From: Aquificota bacterium
GTDB lineage: Bacteria; Aquificota; Aquificia; Aquificales; Aquificaceae
NCBI GenBank assembly: GCA_024280065.1
Contig: JAJRQX010000169.1
Span: 1 to 5,794, forward strand
Direction: 5' to 3'
DNA length: 5,794 bases
Made by a program: the position numbers and the translations under genes. Every line of letters begins with the position of its first letter. Position 1 is the first letter of the stretch. The notes beneath the pieces are model-generated. The model worked only from the letters and a program-made list of their open reading frames with translations. It was not told where the DNA came from and did not search any database. Below, in pieces: positions 1 through 5,438 of this stretch.

Positions 1-1
1 A

Positions 2-727
2 ACCGGAGTCTTCCTCATCCTCAGGAGGATGGCCTTTCTGGGAGCGAGCCTGTCCCATGCAGCCTTTGGAAGTGTAGCCCTGGGATTCCTTATAGGTCTT
101 GATCCATACCTATTTACCATTGTGTTCCTATTAAGCGTTGCTAATCTCGTTCAGTTCCTTTTGAGGTCAAGCAGGATCCCAGGGGACGCCCTCCTTACCC
201 TCGTCTTTTCAGGAGGAGCCTCCTTGGGGGTTCTTGTTTTAGGGCTTACAAAGGGTTTCGGGGAGGTTGTCTTCAGCTACCTATTCGGGAGTATCCTTAT
301 GGTATCTGAAGGCGACTTAGTTTTGGTTATCTTAGCTTCCCTCCTATCGCTGGCAGTAGTGCTGCTTTTCTACGGAGACCTCGTCCTTACCTCCTTTAAC
401 GAGGACGTGGCTATGGTAAAGGGTATAAGAGTGGGTTTCCTTGACCACCTCTTCGTTACGGCGGTTTCCCTGGTCGTGGTATTGGGGGTCAAGGCGGTCG
501 GTGTGATACTCACCTCCTCCCTAATGGTGGTTCCTGCTCTAACCTCTCTTATGGTGGCCAAGTCCTTCAGGTCCGCACTCATTTTAGCATCCGTGATCTC
601 GGTTCTGTCCGTCCTTCTGGGCTTCCTCATTTCTCTAGTCTACAACCTGCCCCCGAGCGGGGGCATTATGGGGTTTATGGTTTTAGCCTTCGCGATTTCC
701 CTGGCTCTGAAGCCCTTAAGGTCTTAA
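2..727 (+). CDS. Metal-ion (zinc/manganese type) ABC transporter permease, 5'-truncated by window edge
   Basis: This is the membrane subunit of an ABC-3 family metal importer (ZnuB/TroC/MntB type), which forms the channel for Zn, Mn or Fe with an ATPase and a solute-binding lipoprotein. The reading frame is open from base 2. The residues before the ATG at 29 (TGVFLILRR) match the usual family sequence ahead of the AFLGxxLSHA motif, so that ATG is internal and the true start lies to the left. The 241 visible residues are almost entirely hydrophobic with about six or seven membrane segments. They include SHAAFGSVALG near residues 18-28, a SFNEDVA cytoplasmic loop near 130, the family segment KAVGVILTSSLMVVPA near 162-177, and LPPSGG near 216-221. 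The usual length is about 260-290 residues, so roughly 20-45 are missing. Partner genes, if adjacent, would lie left of the window. Metal specificity cannot be read from the sequence. Confidence 0.9.
   Translation, partial: TGVFLILRRMAFLGASLSHAAFGSVALGFLIGLDPYLFTIVFLLSVANLVQFLLRSSRIPGDALLTLVFSGGASLGVLVLGLTKGFGEVVFSYLFGSILMVSEGDLVLVILASLLSLAVVLLFYGDLVLTSFNEDVAMVKGIRVGFLDHLFVTAVSLVVVLGVKAVGVILTSSLMVVPALTSLMVAKSFRSALILASVISVLSVLLGFLISLVYNLPPSGGIMGFMVLAFAISLALKPLRS
648..665. repeat. GC-rich inverted repeat (7-bp stem, 4-base loop) near the permease 3' end
   Basis: The arms TGCCCCC (648-654) and GGGGGCA (659-665) flank a GAGC loop. The repeat lies inside the permease gene, where it encodes the Leu-Pro-Pro-Ser-Gly-Gly stretch. 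It also sits about 60 bases beyond the slyD stop on the opposite strand. There is no T-run after it in either direction, so it is not a standard intrinsic terminator. It could end or stabilise slyD transcripts reading into the permease gene, or simply reflect Pro and Gly codon choice. Confidence 0.35.
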
Positions 728-1215
728 GTGAGGTGGTCTCCCGCCCCGTGGGAGTACCTGTGGAGGATCTCGTCCGGGGTGGCCTCCCTGATCCCTATAA
801 CCTCCACTTCAAAGAGCAGGTCCCTGCCCGCCAAAGGGTGGTTCAGGTCAACGACCACTTCCTCATCGTCAAAACTGACCACAACCATCGTGATCACCCT
901 GCCGTCCGGTGTGTGGGCTTGCAGGGTTATACCCTTCTCAAGGGGTACGTTTGAGAAGTACTCCCTGGGGATCTTCTGGATCAGGTTGGGATCCCTCGGG
1001 CCGTAAGCCTCATCGGCGGGTACCTCGATTGTCCTCTTTTCCCCAACCTTCATGCCGATCATGCGGGTCTCAAGGCCGGGTATGATCTCTCCCGCACCTA
1101 CGAGGAAGGTTACGGGTCGGTCCTCGTGGCTTGACTCAATAACCGCTCCCGTCTCTTTGTCCACAAGGGTGTAGTGGAAGGAGACCACCATGTTCTTATC
1201 AACAGATAGGTCCAT
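724..1215 (-). CDS. slyD: SlyD-like FKBP-type peptidyl-prolyl cis-trans isomerase
   Basis: This is a cytoplasmic prolyl isomerase and folding chaperone of the SlyD subgroup of FKBPs. From the ATG at 1215 it has 163 residues. The FKBP fold starts with VDKNMVVSFHYTLVD (5-19), continues with VGAGEIIPGLE (39-49) and DEAYGPRDP (68-76), and is interrupted by an insert-in-flap chaperone domain (about 75-120). It closes with the SlyD signature LNHPLAG (124-130) and FEVEVIGIREAT (135-146). The long His/Cys-rich metal tail of E. coli SlyD is reduced to HRYSHGAGDH (152-161). The frame stays open to a TTG at 1272, but I chose 1215: it has AAAGGAG six bases upstream, the SlyD homology begins there, and a promoter occupies the extension. 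The gene converges on the permease gene, and the TTAA at 724-727 provides both stop codons. Confidence 0.93.
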   Translation of the reverse strand: MDLSVDKNMVVSFHYTLVDKETGAVIESSHEDRPVTFLVGAGEIIPGLETRMIGMKVGEKRTIEVPADEAYGPRDPNLIQKIPREYFSNVPLEKGITLQAHTPDGRVITMVVVSFDDEEVVVDLNHPLAGRDLLFEVEVIGIREATPDEILHRYSHGAGDHLT

Positions 1216-1221
1216 AACAGA

Positions 1222-1228
1222 CTCCTTT
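1222..1228 (-). promoter_or_regulatory. Ribosome binding site that sets the slyD start
   Basis: On the minus strand AAAGGAG is followed by a six-base spacer (TCTGTT) and the ATG at 1215. The alternative TTG start at 1272 has no comparable site, so this motif decides in favour of the 163-residue protein. Confidence 0.75.
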
Positions 1229-1243
1229 GAAGTTGCTCTCCTG

Positions 1244-1272
1244 AATTTAGTTCCCTCATAGACCCGTGTCAA
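1244..1272 (-). promoter_or_regulatory. Predicted sigma-70-type promoter of slyD
   Basis: On the minus strand a perfect -35 box TTGACA (1272-1267) is followed after exactly 17 bases by TAAATT (1249-1244), which matches four of six bases of the TATAAT -10 consensus. Transcription would begin near 1237, giving a leader of about 20 bases that contains the ribosome binding site. The TTG of the -35 box is also the codon from which a longer slyD frame could be read, so the longer call would place coding sequence over the promoter. Confidence 0.55.
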
Positions 1273-1277
1273 GGTTT

Positions 1278-1287
1278 AGATATATCT
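1278..1287. repeat. 10-bp perfect palindrome in the slyD / HepT-like divergent spacer
   Basis: AGATATATCT is its own reverse complement, and the flanking TTT and TTAAA extend the symmetry imperfectly. It lies 7 bases before the ATG of the HepT-like gene and just upstream of the slyD -35 box. It could be an operator or part of a -10 region (TATATC at 1281-1286) giving a very short or leaderless message for the HepT-like gene. No -35 box of quality precedes it, so the promoter reading is weak. Confidence 0.3.
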
Positions 1288-1294
1288 TAAAGGG

Positions 1295-2173
1295 ATGACT
1301 AAAAGGAAGGGTTTTAAGATAAGCCTCATAGTGGAGGCCTTCCAGAACCTGGAAAAGTCCTACGTGGACTTAAAGAAACACATTTCGCTCCCGGAGGAGG
1401 AGTTTGTGGGCAACAGGCTGGTCCTTGATAAGGTCAGGGTGGACTTCAACTTAGCCTTTGAGAGCTGTATGAGGGTCTGCAGGCACATGTCCGCTGTGCT
1501 GGGTATAAAGACAACATCAAAGGACTGTCTCGTCAGGGTGGCCGATCATGTGGGTATGAAAGATGCGGAGAAGCTAAAAGAGTTCACAGACTTCTACTTC
1601 AGATACAGGGATCTGAAGGATGCGGTATCACCCAAGGAGCTGTACAGGTTCCTTAGGGAAAACCTGGGTCTGTTCAAGGAGTTTGCAAGGTCTGTGGTTG
1701 AGTATGTTAAGAGGACAACGGGAAACTACCTTCTTATAGATTTTGACCTCCTGAACGAGAAGGCGAGGTTCATAAAGGACTCGGTGAGGAAGATAGACTT
1801 TGTCCTTTCCCAGGGCCTTGAAGAGTTCAGGAGAAGGCCCATGTATTATGACAGGACCAAATACTTCTACCAGGTCGCCTACGACTCCCTCTTTGAGATC
1901 TGCAGGCACCTGGCACCCAAGTTCGGTATAAAGAAGTTTGGAGACGACTGTCTCTCCAAGATGGTTGAGGCGGGTATCATCCCAGACAGCTACTACATGG
2001 ACGTTTTCAGGATGACGAACCTCAAAAACAAGCTCATAAGCACATGGGAGGTCCCACCGGAAGAGCTATTCACCACGTTAAAGGACCTCAACCCCAAGTT
2101 TGAGATCCTGGTTAAGGAGATATCTAAGAGCCTCAAAAAGCTCCTGGAGGAGAGGAGATGGACCTCTTCATAA
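1295..2173 (+). CDS. Hypothetical protein: tandem degenerate HepT-like (DUF86/HEPN) domains
   Basis: The product is a 292-residue, mostly helical, charged protein with no signal peptide or membrane segment. It contains an internal duplication: with a constant offset of 141 residues and no gap, residues 35-79 align to 176-220 with about 15 of 45 identical by my count. Shared blocks are EEF, CRHM/CRHL (62-65, 203-206), GIK (70-72, 211-213) and DCL (77-79, 218-220). Each copy follows the HepT/DUF86 plan: a first helix, a (L/P)EEF turn, a long helix ending in a motif like the family's I(A/C)NH, an LGxK-type turn, then a V(S/P)PxEL(Y/F) helix. HepT proteins are HEPN RNase toxins paired with MNT nucleotidyltransferases. 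The RX4-6HxY catalytic motif is absent from both copies (RYRDLKDAV near 103-111; MTNLKNKLIST near 240-250), so RNase activity is unlikely. No Shine-Dalgarno precedes the ATG at useful spacing; AAAGGG abuts it. The 3' end overlaps the next gene. Function is unknown. Confidence 0.85.
   Translation: MTKRKGFKISLIVEAFQNLEKSYVDLKKHISLPEEEFVGNRLVLDKVRVDFNLAFESCMRVCRHMSAVLGIKTTSKDCLVRVADHVGMKDAEKLKEFTDFYFRYRDLKDAVSPKELYRFLRENLGLFKEFARSVVEYVKRTTGNYLLIDFDLLNEKARFIKDSVRKIDFVLSQGLEEFRRRPMYYDRTKYFYQVAYDSLFEICRHLAPKFGIKKFGDDCLSKMVEAGIIPDSYYMDVFRMTNLKNKLISTWEVPPEELFTTLKDLNPKFEILVKEISKSLKKLLEERRWTSS
2146..2151 (+). promoter_or_regulatory. Ribosome binding site of the dehydrogenase gene, inside the HepT-like gene
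   Basis: GGAGGA lies six bases before the ATG at 2158, within the last codons of the HepT-like gene, in a purine-rich GGAGGAGAGGAG run. Its strength supports 2158 as the start and means translation need not depend only on coupling. Confidence 0.65.
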
Positions 2174-2844
2174 CGGGTATAGGGTCCGGTCTCGGAAAAG
2201 CCTTGGCGGAGGAGGGACTCAGAAGGGGCTACAGGGTCTTCGCCCTCAGCAGACACCTGCCGGAGAACCTCAAGGGAAAGGTGGTGTTCAGGACCTGCGA
2301 TCTTAGGGATCTTGAAACCGTCTACCAGGCGGTCGTGGACCTGCTAAGAGGTCTCAGTGCCTTAGACCTTGTAATCCTGAACGCAGGTATCTTGGGCAGG
2401 TTCGGGGACATGAGGGAGGTCCCCCTGAGGGTCTTCAAGGAGGTAATGGACGTCAACGTCTGGGCCAACAAGCTCATCCTGGACGCTCTCATGAACTTAG
2501 GTATAAGGGTCAAAGTTCTCATAGGTATATCCTCAGGTGCTGGACACAACTGCAACAGGGGCTGGAGTGCATACTCCATATCCAAGGCAGCCCTGAACTG
2601 TCTTCTTAAGCTCTACTCAAGGGAGATGGAGGAAACCCACGTGATAGCTTTGGCTCCAGGGCTTGTACTCACACCCATGCTTGAGGAGGTGATGAAGCAG
2701 GATGAGGTCAGGTTCCCATCGGTAAGGAGGATAAAAGAGTCTCCCAAGAGAACACCAGAAGAAGCCGCTAAGGTTATCTTTGATACTATTCCAAAACTCC
2801 TTGAGTTTGAGAGCGGGTCCTTCGTGGATCTCAGGAAGATATAG
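2158..2844 (+). CDS. Short-chain dehydrogenase/reductase (SDR), classical type
   Basis: This is a cytoplasmic NAD(P)-dependent oxidoreductase with a Rossmann fold, 228 residues long, near the lower end of the classical SDR range. Visible motifs in order are the cofactor glycine motif TGIGSGLG (6-13); an Arg after strand two (SR, 31-32) that suggests NADP(H) preference; CDLRD (47-51); NAG (75-77); catalytic Asn100 in DVN; catalytic Ser126 in GISSGAG; YSISK with Tyr139 and Lys143; and the post-catalytic APGLVLTPM (166-174). The Asn-Ser-Tyr-Lys tetrad is complete, so the enzyme should be active; its substrate cannot be inferred. The start overlaps the HepT-like gene by 16 bases, so the two are probably co-transcribed. 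The 3' end overlaps coaBC tail-to-tail by 14 bases with no terminator between them. Confidence 0.92.
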   Translation: MDLFITGIGSGLGKALAEEGLRRGYRVFALSRHLPENLKGKVVFRTCDLRDLETVYQAVVDLLRGLSALDLVILNAGILGRFGDMREVPLRVFKEVMDVNVWANKLILDALMNLGIRVKVLIGISSGAGHNCNRGWSAYSISKAALNCLLKLYSREMEETHVIALAPGLVLTPMLEEVMKQDEVRFPSVRRIKESPKRTPEEAAKVIFDTIPKLLEFESGSFVDLRKI

Positions 2845-3988
2845 CCCTGACTATCCTGTCAACCAGGAACTTGGCGCTCTCAAGCTTGCTTGGAAATGAG
2901 AACTCCTCAGCTCCCTCTCTGGTCAGCAGGACACCCCTGTGGTGTCTTGAACCCATAACATCGTGAGGGTTGGCTATTATCATGTCAAGGTTCTTCTCTT
3001 TGAGCTTCCTCCTGGCGTTCTTCTCAAGGTCCTCCGTTTCAAGAGCGAAGCCGACCAGGAACCTGTTCCCCTTTCTTTTCCCAACTTCTCCAATGATGTC
3101 CCCTGTCCTCTCCAGCTCAAGGATAAGATCACCCCTCCTCTTTATCTTCCTGTCTTCACGTTTCTTAGGTCTGAAGTCGGACACCGCGGCGTTCATCACA
3201 ATGATATCTACACCCTCAAGAGCTTTCATGACCTCATTCCTCATCTCTTCAGAGGTCCTCACCCTTATCACTTCCACCTCCGGAGGTTCCTCGGCTGTTG
3301 TGAAACCAGCTATTACCTTCACATCAGCTCCCTCCCACCTCATGACCCTTGCGAGTGAGAAACCCATCTCACCGCTTGACTCGTTTGATATGAACCTGAT
3401 CGGGTCTAAATACTCCCTCGTCGCACCGCAGGTGATCAGGACCCTCTTACCCTTGAGCCTTTTGGGAGTTAACGCATAGTGTATCCAGTCAAGGATACGT
3501 TCTTTACCCGCAAGCTTTCCTTCCCCCTCTTCCTCGCAGGCAAGGACACCCCACTCCGGCTCCACAACTATGACACCCCTATCCTTTAGTTTTTTCAGGT
3601 TTTCCTGAACGGGTGCGCTTCTCCACATCACCGTGTTCGCAGCCGGTGCTAAGATCAGGGGACCATCGTAAGCCAGAACGGTGGTTGTGAGAAGGTTGTC
3701 ACCTATACCGAGGGCCACCTTGGATAGGGTGTTCACCGTGCAAGGGGCTATCAGAAACAGGTCCGCCCACCTTGCCAGGTTTATGTGGGCTAAAGGATCT
3801 ACATCCCAGTCCGTAAGTACTCTATGTCCCGTGAGGGTTTCAAATGTGATCCTGCCCACGAACCTCTCAGCGAAAGGTGTCATCACCACCCTGACGTTGT
3901 AACCTTCCCTTCTTATGTCCCTCACAAGGTCGCAGACCTTATATATAGCTATACCCCCCGTTATACCTACCAGGACGTTCCTACCCAT
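2831..3988 (-). CDS. coaBC: Bifunctional phosphopantothenoylcysteine decarboxylase / phosphopantothenate-cysteine ligase
   Basis: This enzyme makes 4'-phosphopantetheine in coenzyme A synthesis: CoaB joins cysteine to phosphopantothenate using CTP, and the FMN-dependent CoaC domain decarboxylates the product. It has 385 residues, close to the usual 390-430. The N-terminal CoaC flavoprotein part (about 1-172) has the GITGGIAIYK FMN loop (8-17), active-site His68 in LAHINLARWAD, the substrate motif PAANTVMW (115-122), and Cys151 in the flexible flap VLACEEEGEGKLA. The CoaB part (about 178-385) has the ITCGATRE and DPIRFISNESSGEMG stretches (185-209, with Asn202), AAVSDFRP (267-274) followed by KIK (281-283), and VGFALETED (312-320). 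The family's PxMNxxMW motif has Ala117 in place of the first Met. The ATG lies inside the last codons of pyrB (8-base overlap) with no strong ribosome binding site, which suggests translational coupling. Confidence 0.96.
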   Translation of the reverse strand: MGRNVLVGITGGIAIYKVCDLVRDIRREGYNVRVVMTPFAERFVGRITFETLTGHRVLTDWDVDPLAHINLARWADLFLIAPCTVNTLSKVALGIGDNLLTTTVLAYDGPLILAPAANTVMWRSAPVQENLKKLKDRGVIVVEPEWGVLACEEEGEGKLAGKERILDWIHYALTPKRLKGKRVLITCGATREYLDPIRFISNESSGEMGFSLARVMRWEGADVKVIAGFTTAEEPPEVEVIRVRTSEEMRNEVMKALEGVDIIVMNAAVSDFRPKKREDRKIKRRGDLILELERTGDIIGEVGKRKGNRFLVGFALETEDLEKNARRKLKEKNLDMIIANPHDVMGSRHHRGVLLTREGAEEFSFPSKLESAKFLVDRIVRAISS

Positions 3989-4868
3989 CGCAAAGGCACC
4001 AGGTAAGAACCCCTATCCTCACGAAGAGACCGTTCCTGGCCTGTTCGTAGATAAGAGACTTTTCCGAATATACAAGGTCTCCCTCCATATCCACCTCCCT
4101 GTTCACGGGTCCTGGGTGCATGAAGAAGCCCTTTAGCCTGCTGTATCTCTCCTTAGTCAGGCCGAACTGCTTGAGGTATCCACTTTCGGATGGTATGAGC
4201 TTCCTATCCTGTCTCTCCTTCTGGATCCTGAGCCAAACGACCACATCCGCCCACTCTATACCTTCATCCACGTTGTCAAAGACTTTCTTAACGCCGAAGA
4301 CGCTGAGATCATCAGGGATAAGGGGTTTCGGACCGCAGACCGAGACCTCCGCTCCGAACATAACGAGCAGAGGTGCCCCGGATCTGAACACCCTGCTGTG
4401 AGCTATGTCCCCTACATACAGAACCTTGAGACCCTTCACATCACCGAACCTGTCCATCAAGGTTAGGAGGTCTGTAAGGCCTTGGGTTGGATGCTGGTGG
4501 GTGCCGTCACCCGCGTTGACGAGTGAGACTTCCAGAGACCTAACGGTTTCCTCATAGGGAAAGAAGACGAAGGGAACCCTGAAGACCACTCCGTCAAAGC
4601 CAAGGGCCTCAAAGGTCTTTAAAGTGTCAAAGAAGGTTTCTCCCTTAACCACCGAACTCTCGGAGACTGTGACCGTTGAGGTCTCTATACCGAGTTCCCT
4701 GCACGCTCTCTCAAAGGAAACGCGTGTTCTCGTTGAAGGTTCAAAGAAAAGGAGTGCTACGTTTCCGCCGATCCTCCTTACCTTCCCCTCCCTTGCTTCC
4801 TTGGATATGCTTACTATATGAAGGACGTCCTCCTTTGACAGGTCCTGAACTGAAATGAGGCTTCGCAT
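3981..4868 (-). CDS. pyrB: Aspartate carbamoyltransferase catalytic subunit
   Basis: This enzyme joins carbamoyl phosphate and aspartate to carbamoyl-aspartate, the committed pyrimidine step, in the cytoplasm as a trimer. The 295-residue length fits a bacterial catalytic chain (about 290-310). Motifs are the carbamoyl phosphate loop FEPSTRTR (42-49) followed by VSFE; Lys75 in VVKGET, reaching into the neighbouring subunit; GDGTHQHPTQG (120-130); VGDIAHSRV (152-160); and MHPGPVNRE (250-258). The segment that usually reads RHxxxG after strand four is RVPFVF here (97-102), keeping the Arg but not the His; I recall the same in the Aquifex enzyme. In A. aeolicus this chain is known to form a complex with dihydroorotase; no pyrC or pyrI is in the window. 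The start is supported by AAGGA (4880-4876) seven bases upstream of the ATG. The gene leads a pyrB-coaBC pair. Confidence 0.96.
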   Translation of the reverse strand: MRSLISVQDLSKEDVLHIVSISKEAREGKVRRIGGNVALLFFEPSTRTRVSFERACRELGIETSTVTVSESSVVKGETFFDTLKTFEALGFDGVVFRVPFVFFPYEETVRSLEVSLVNAGDGTHQHPTQGLTDLLTLMDRFGDVKGLKVLYVGDIAHSRVFRSGAPLLVMFGAEVSVCGPKPLIPDDLSVFGVKKVFDNVDEGIEWADVVVWLRIQKERQDRKLIPSESGYLKQFGLTKERYSRLKGFFMHPGPVNREVDMEGDLVYSEKSLIYEQARNGLFVRIGVLTWCLCDG

Positions 4869-4875
4869 CCTAAAG

Positions 4876-4880
4876 TCCTT
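4876..4880 (-). promoter_or_regulatory. Ribosome binding site of pyrB
   Basis: On the minus strand AAGGA stands seven bases before the ATG at 4868. This fits the start chosen for a 295-residue product, where the protein homology also begins. Confidence 0.55.
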
Positions 4881-4952
4881 ATTTTAACCTATTGACCTCT
4901 GTCATAACTGGGGTCTGAACGGGAAAGATATTAAGTTATGTAAAATTTATTG

Positions 4953-4963
4953 AAGGAGGTGAT
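4953..4963 (+). promoter_or_regulatory. Very strong Shine-Dalgarno sequence of iscU
   Basis: AAGGAGGTGAT is fully complementary to the usual 3' end of bacterial 16S rRNA over 11 bases, and its GGAGG core lies eight bases before the ATG at 4968. It fixes the iscU start at 4968 instead of an in-frame TTG at 4950 just before the site, and predicts high expression. Confidence 0.8.
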
Positions 4964-4967
4964 AGAG

Positions 4968-5438
4968 ATGAGCTTTGAATACAGTGAGAAGGTCCTTGAC
5001 CACTTCCTGAACCCTAGGAACGTAGGTGTTCTTGAGGATGCGAACGGTGTGGGTCAGTGTGGTAACCCTGCCTGCGGAGACGCTATGCTCTTTACCATAA
5101 AGGTGAACCCTGAGACCGATATCATAGAGGATGTAAGGTTCAAGACCTTCGGGTGCGGGTCCGCTATAGCGGTCAGCTCCCAGCTCACAGAAATGATCAA
5201 GGGAAAGCCCATACAGTATGCCCTGAACCTCACCTACAAGGACATCTTTGACGAACTCGGAGGACTTCCTCCCCAGAAGATCCACTGCACTAACCTGGGA
5301 CTTGAAACGCTCCACGTAGCCATAAAGGACTACCTCCTCAAACAGGGGAGAGAAGAGGAAGCAGCTAAGATACCCGACTGCTACGAAGAGGAGGAAGAGG
5401 AAGAAAAGGGTGAGTTTGAGTTCCTCTCAAGCGTGTAA
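4968..5438 (+). CDS. iscU: Iron-sulfur cluster assembly scaffold protein IscU
   Basis: IscU (NifU N-terminal family) is the cytoplasmic scaffold on which [2Fe-2S] clusters are built from IscS sulfur and then passed to client proteins. From the ATG at 4968 it has 156 residues. Cluster ligands are in place: Cys36 in PACGDAM with Asp38, Cys63 in FGCGSA, and His106-Cys107 in KIHC, matching the ligands I recall for the A. aeolicus IscU. The chaperone-binding LPPVK motif of E. coli reads LPPQK (100-104). An extra Cys31 and Cys138 are visible. The C-terminus carries about 25 residues beyond the compact E. coli form, with seven consecutive Glu (140-146) ending in FEFLSSV. The Shine-Dalgarno is exceptionally strong. 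No iscS, hscA or fdx is in the window. The stop codon shares a base with the start of the next gene. Confidence 0.96.
   Translation: MSFEYSEKVLDHFLNPRNVGVLEDANGVGQCGNPACGDAMLFTIKVNPETDIIEDVRFKTFGCGSAIAVSSQLTEMIKGKPIQYALNLTYKDIFDELGGLPPQKIHCTNLGLETLHVAIKDYLLKQGREEEAAKIPDCYEEEEEEEKGEFEFLSSV

Larger units (their letters stand above)
4869..4967. promoter_or_regulatory. Divergent intergenic region between pyrB and iscU
   Basis: This 99-bp AT-enriched spacer must carry control for both the leftward pyrB-coaBC and the rightward iscU pair, unless either is read through from elsewhere. It holds -10-like TAAAAT hexamers on both strands (4941-4946 on plus; 4886-4881 on minus). Neither has a convincing -35 box at 16-18 bases, and both would place the start of transcription inside or past the ribosome binding site. 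A TTGACC (4892-4897, plus) lacks a matching -10. No riboswitch, attenuator hairpin or T-box is apparent. I therefore mark the region without assigning exact promoters. Confidence 0.4.

Noticed and set aside
29..31. ATG at 29 as the permease start
   Set aside because: The frame is open to base 2, and the residues before the ATG match the permease family immediately upstream of AFLG, so the gene continues to the left.
735..758. Hairpin GGTCTCCC...GGGAGTACC just after the permease stop as a terminator
   Set aside because: The stem has a bulge and no T-run follows it, and it lies within slyD coding sequence (the AGDH C-terminus), so codon use explains it as well.
1295..2844. HepT-like plus SDR as a conventional HepT/MNT toxin-antitoxin system
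   Set aside because: Neither HepT-like copy has the RNase His motif, and the neighbour has a complete SDR tetrad and no nucleotidyltransferase GSxxxGxxxxxSDxD motif.
2970..3479. Long open frames on the plus strand opposite coaBC, and similar ones opposite pyrB and iscU
   Set aside because: They are antisense shadows of well-supported genes, have no recognisable motifs and no ribosome binding sites of note.
4881..4886. TAAAAT (minus strand) as the pyrB -10 box
   Set aside because: It would start transcription at about 4874, after the ribosome binding site, and no good -35 box stands 16-18 bases upstream.
4892..4919. TTGACC...GGTCTGAA imperfect inverted repeat as an operator between pyrB and iscU
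   Set aside because: The arms match only with a bulge and are short, so chance is a sufficient explanation.
4950..4952. TTG at 4950 as the iscU start
   Set aside because: It lies at the edge of the perfect Shine-Dalgarno sequence. The ATG at 4968 has ideal spacing, and IscU homology begins there.
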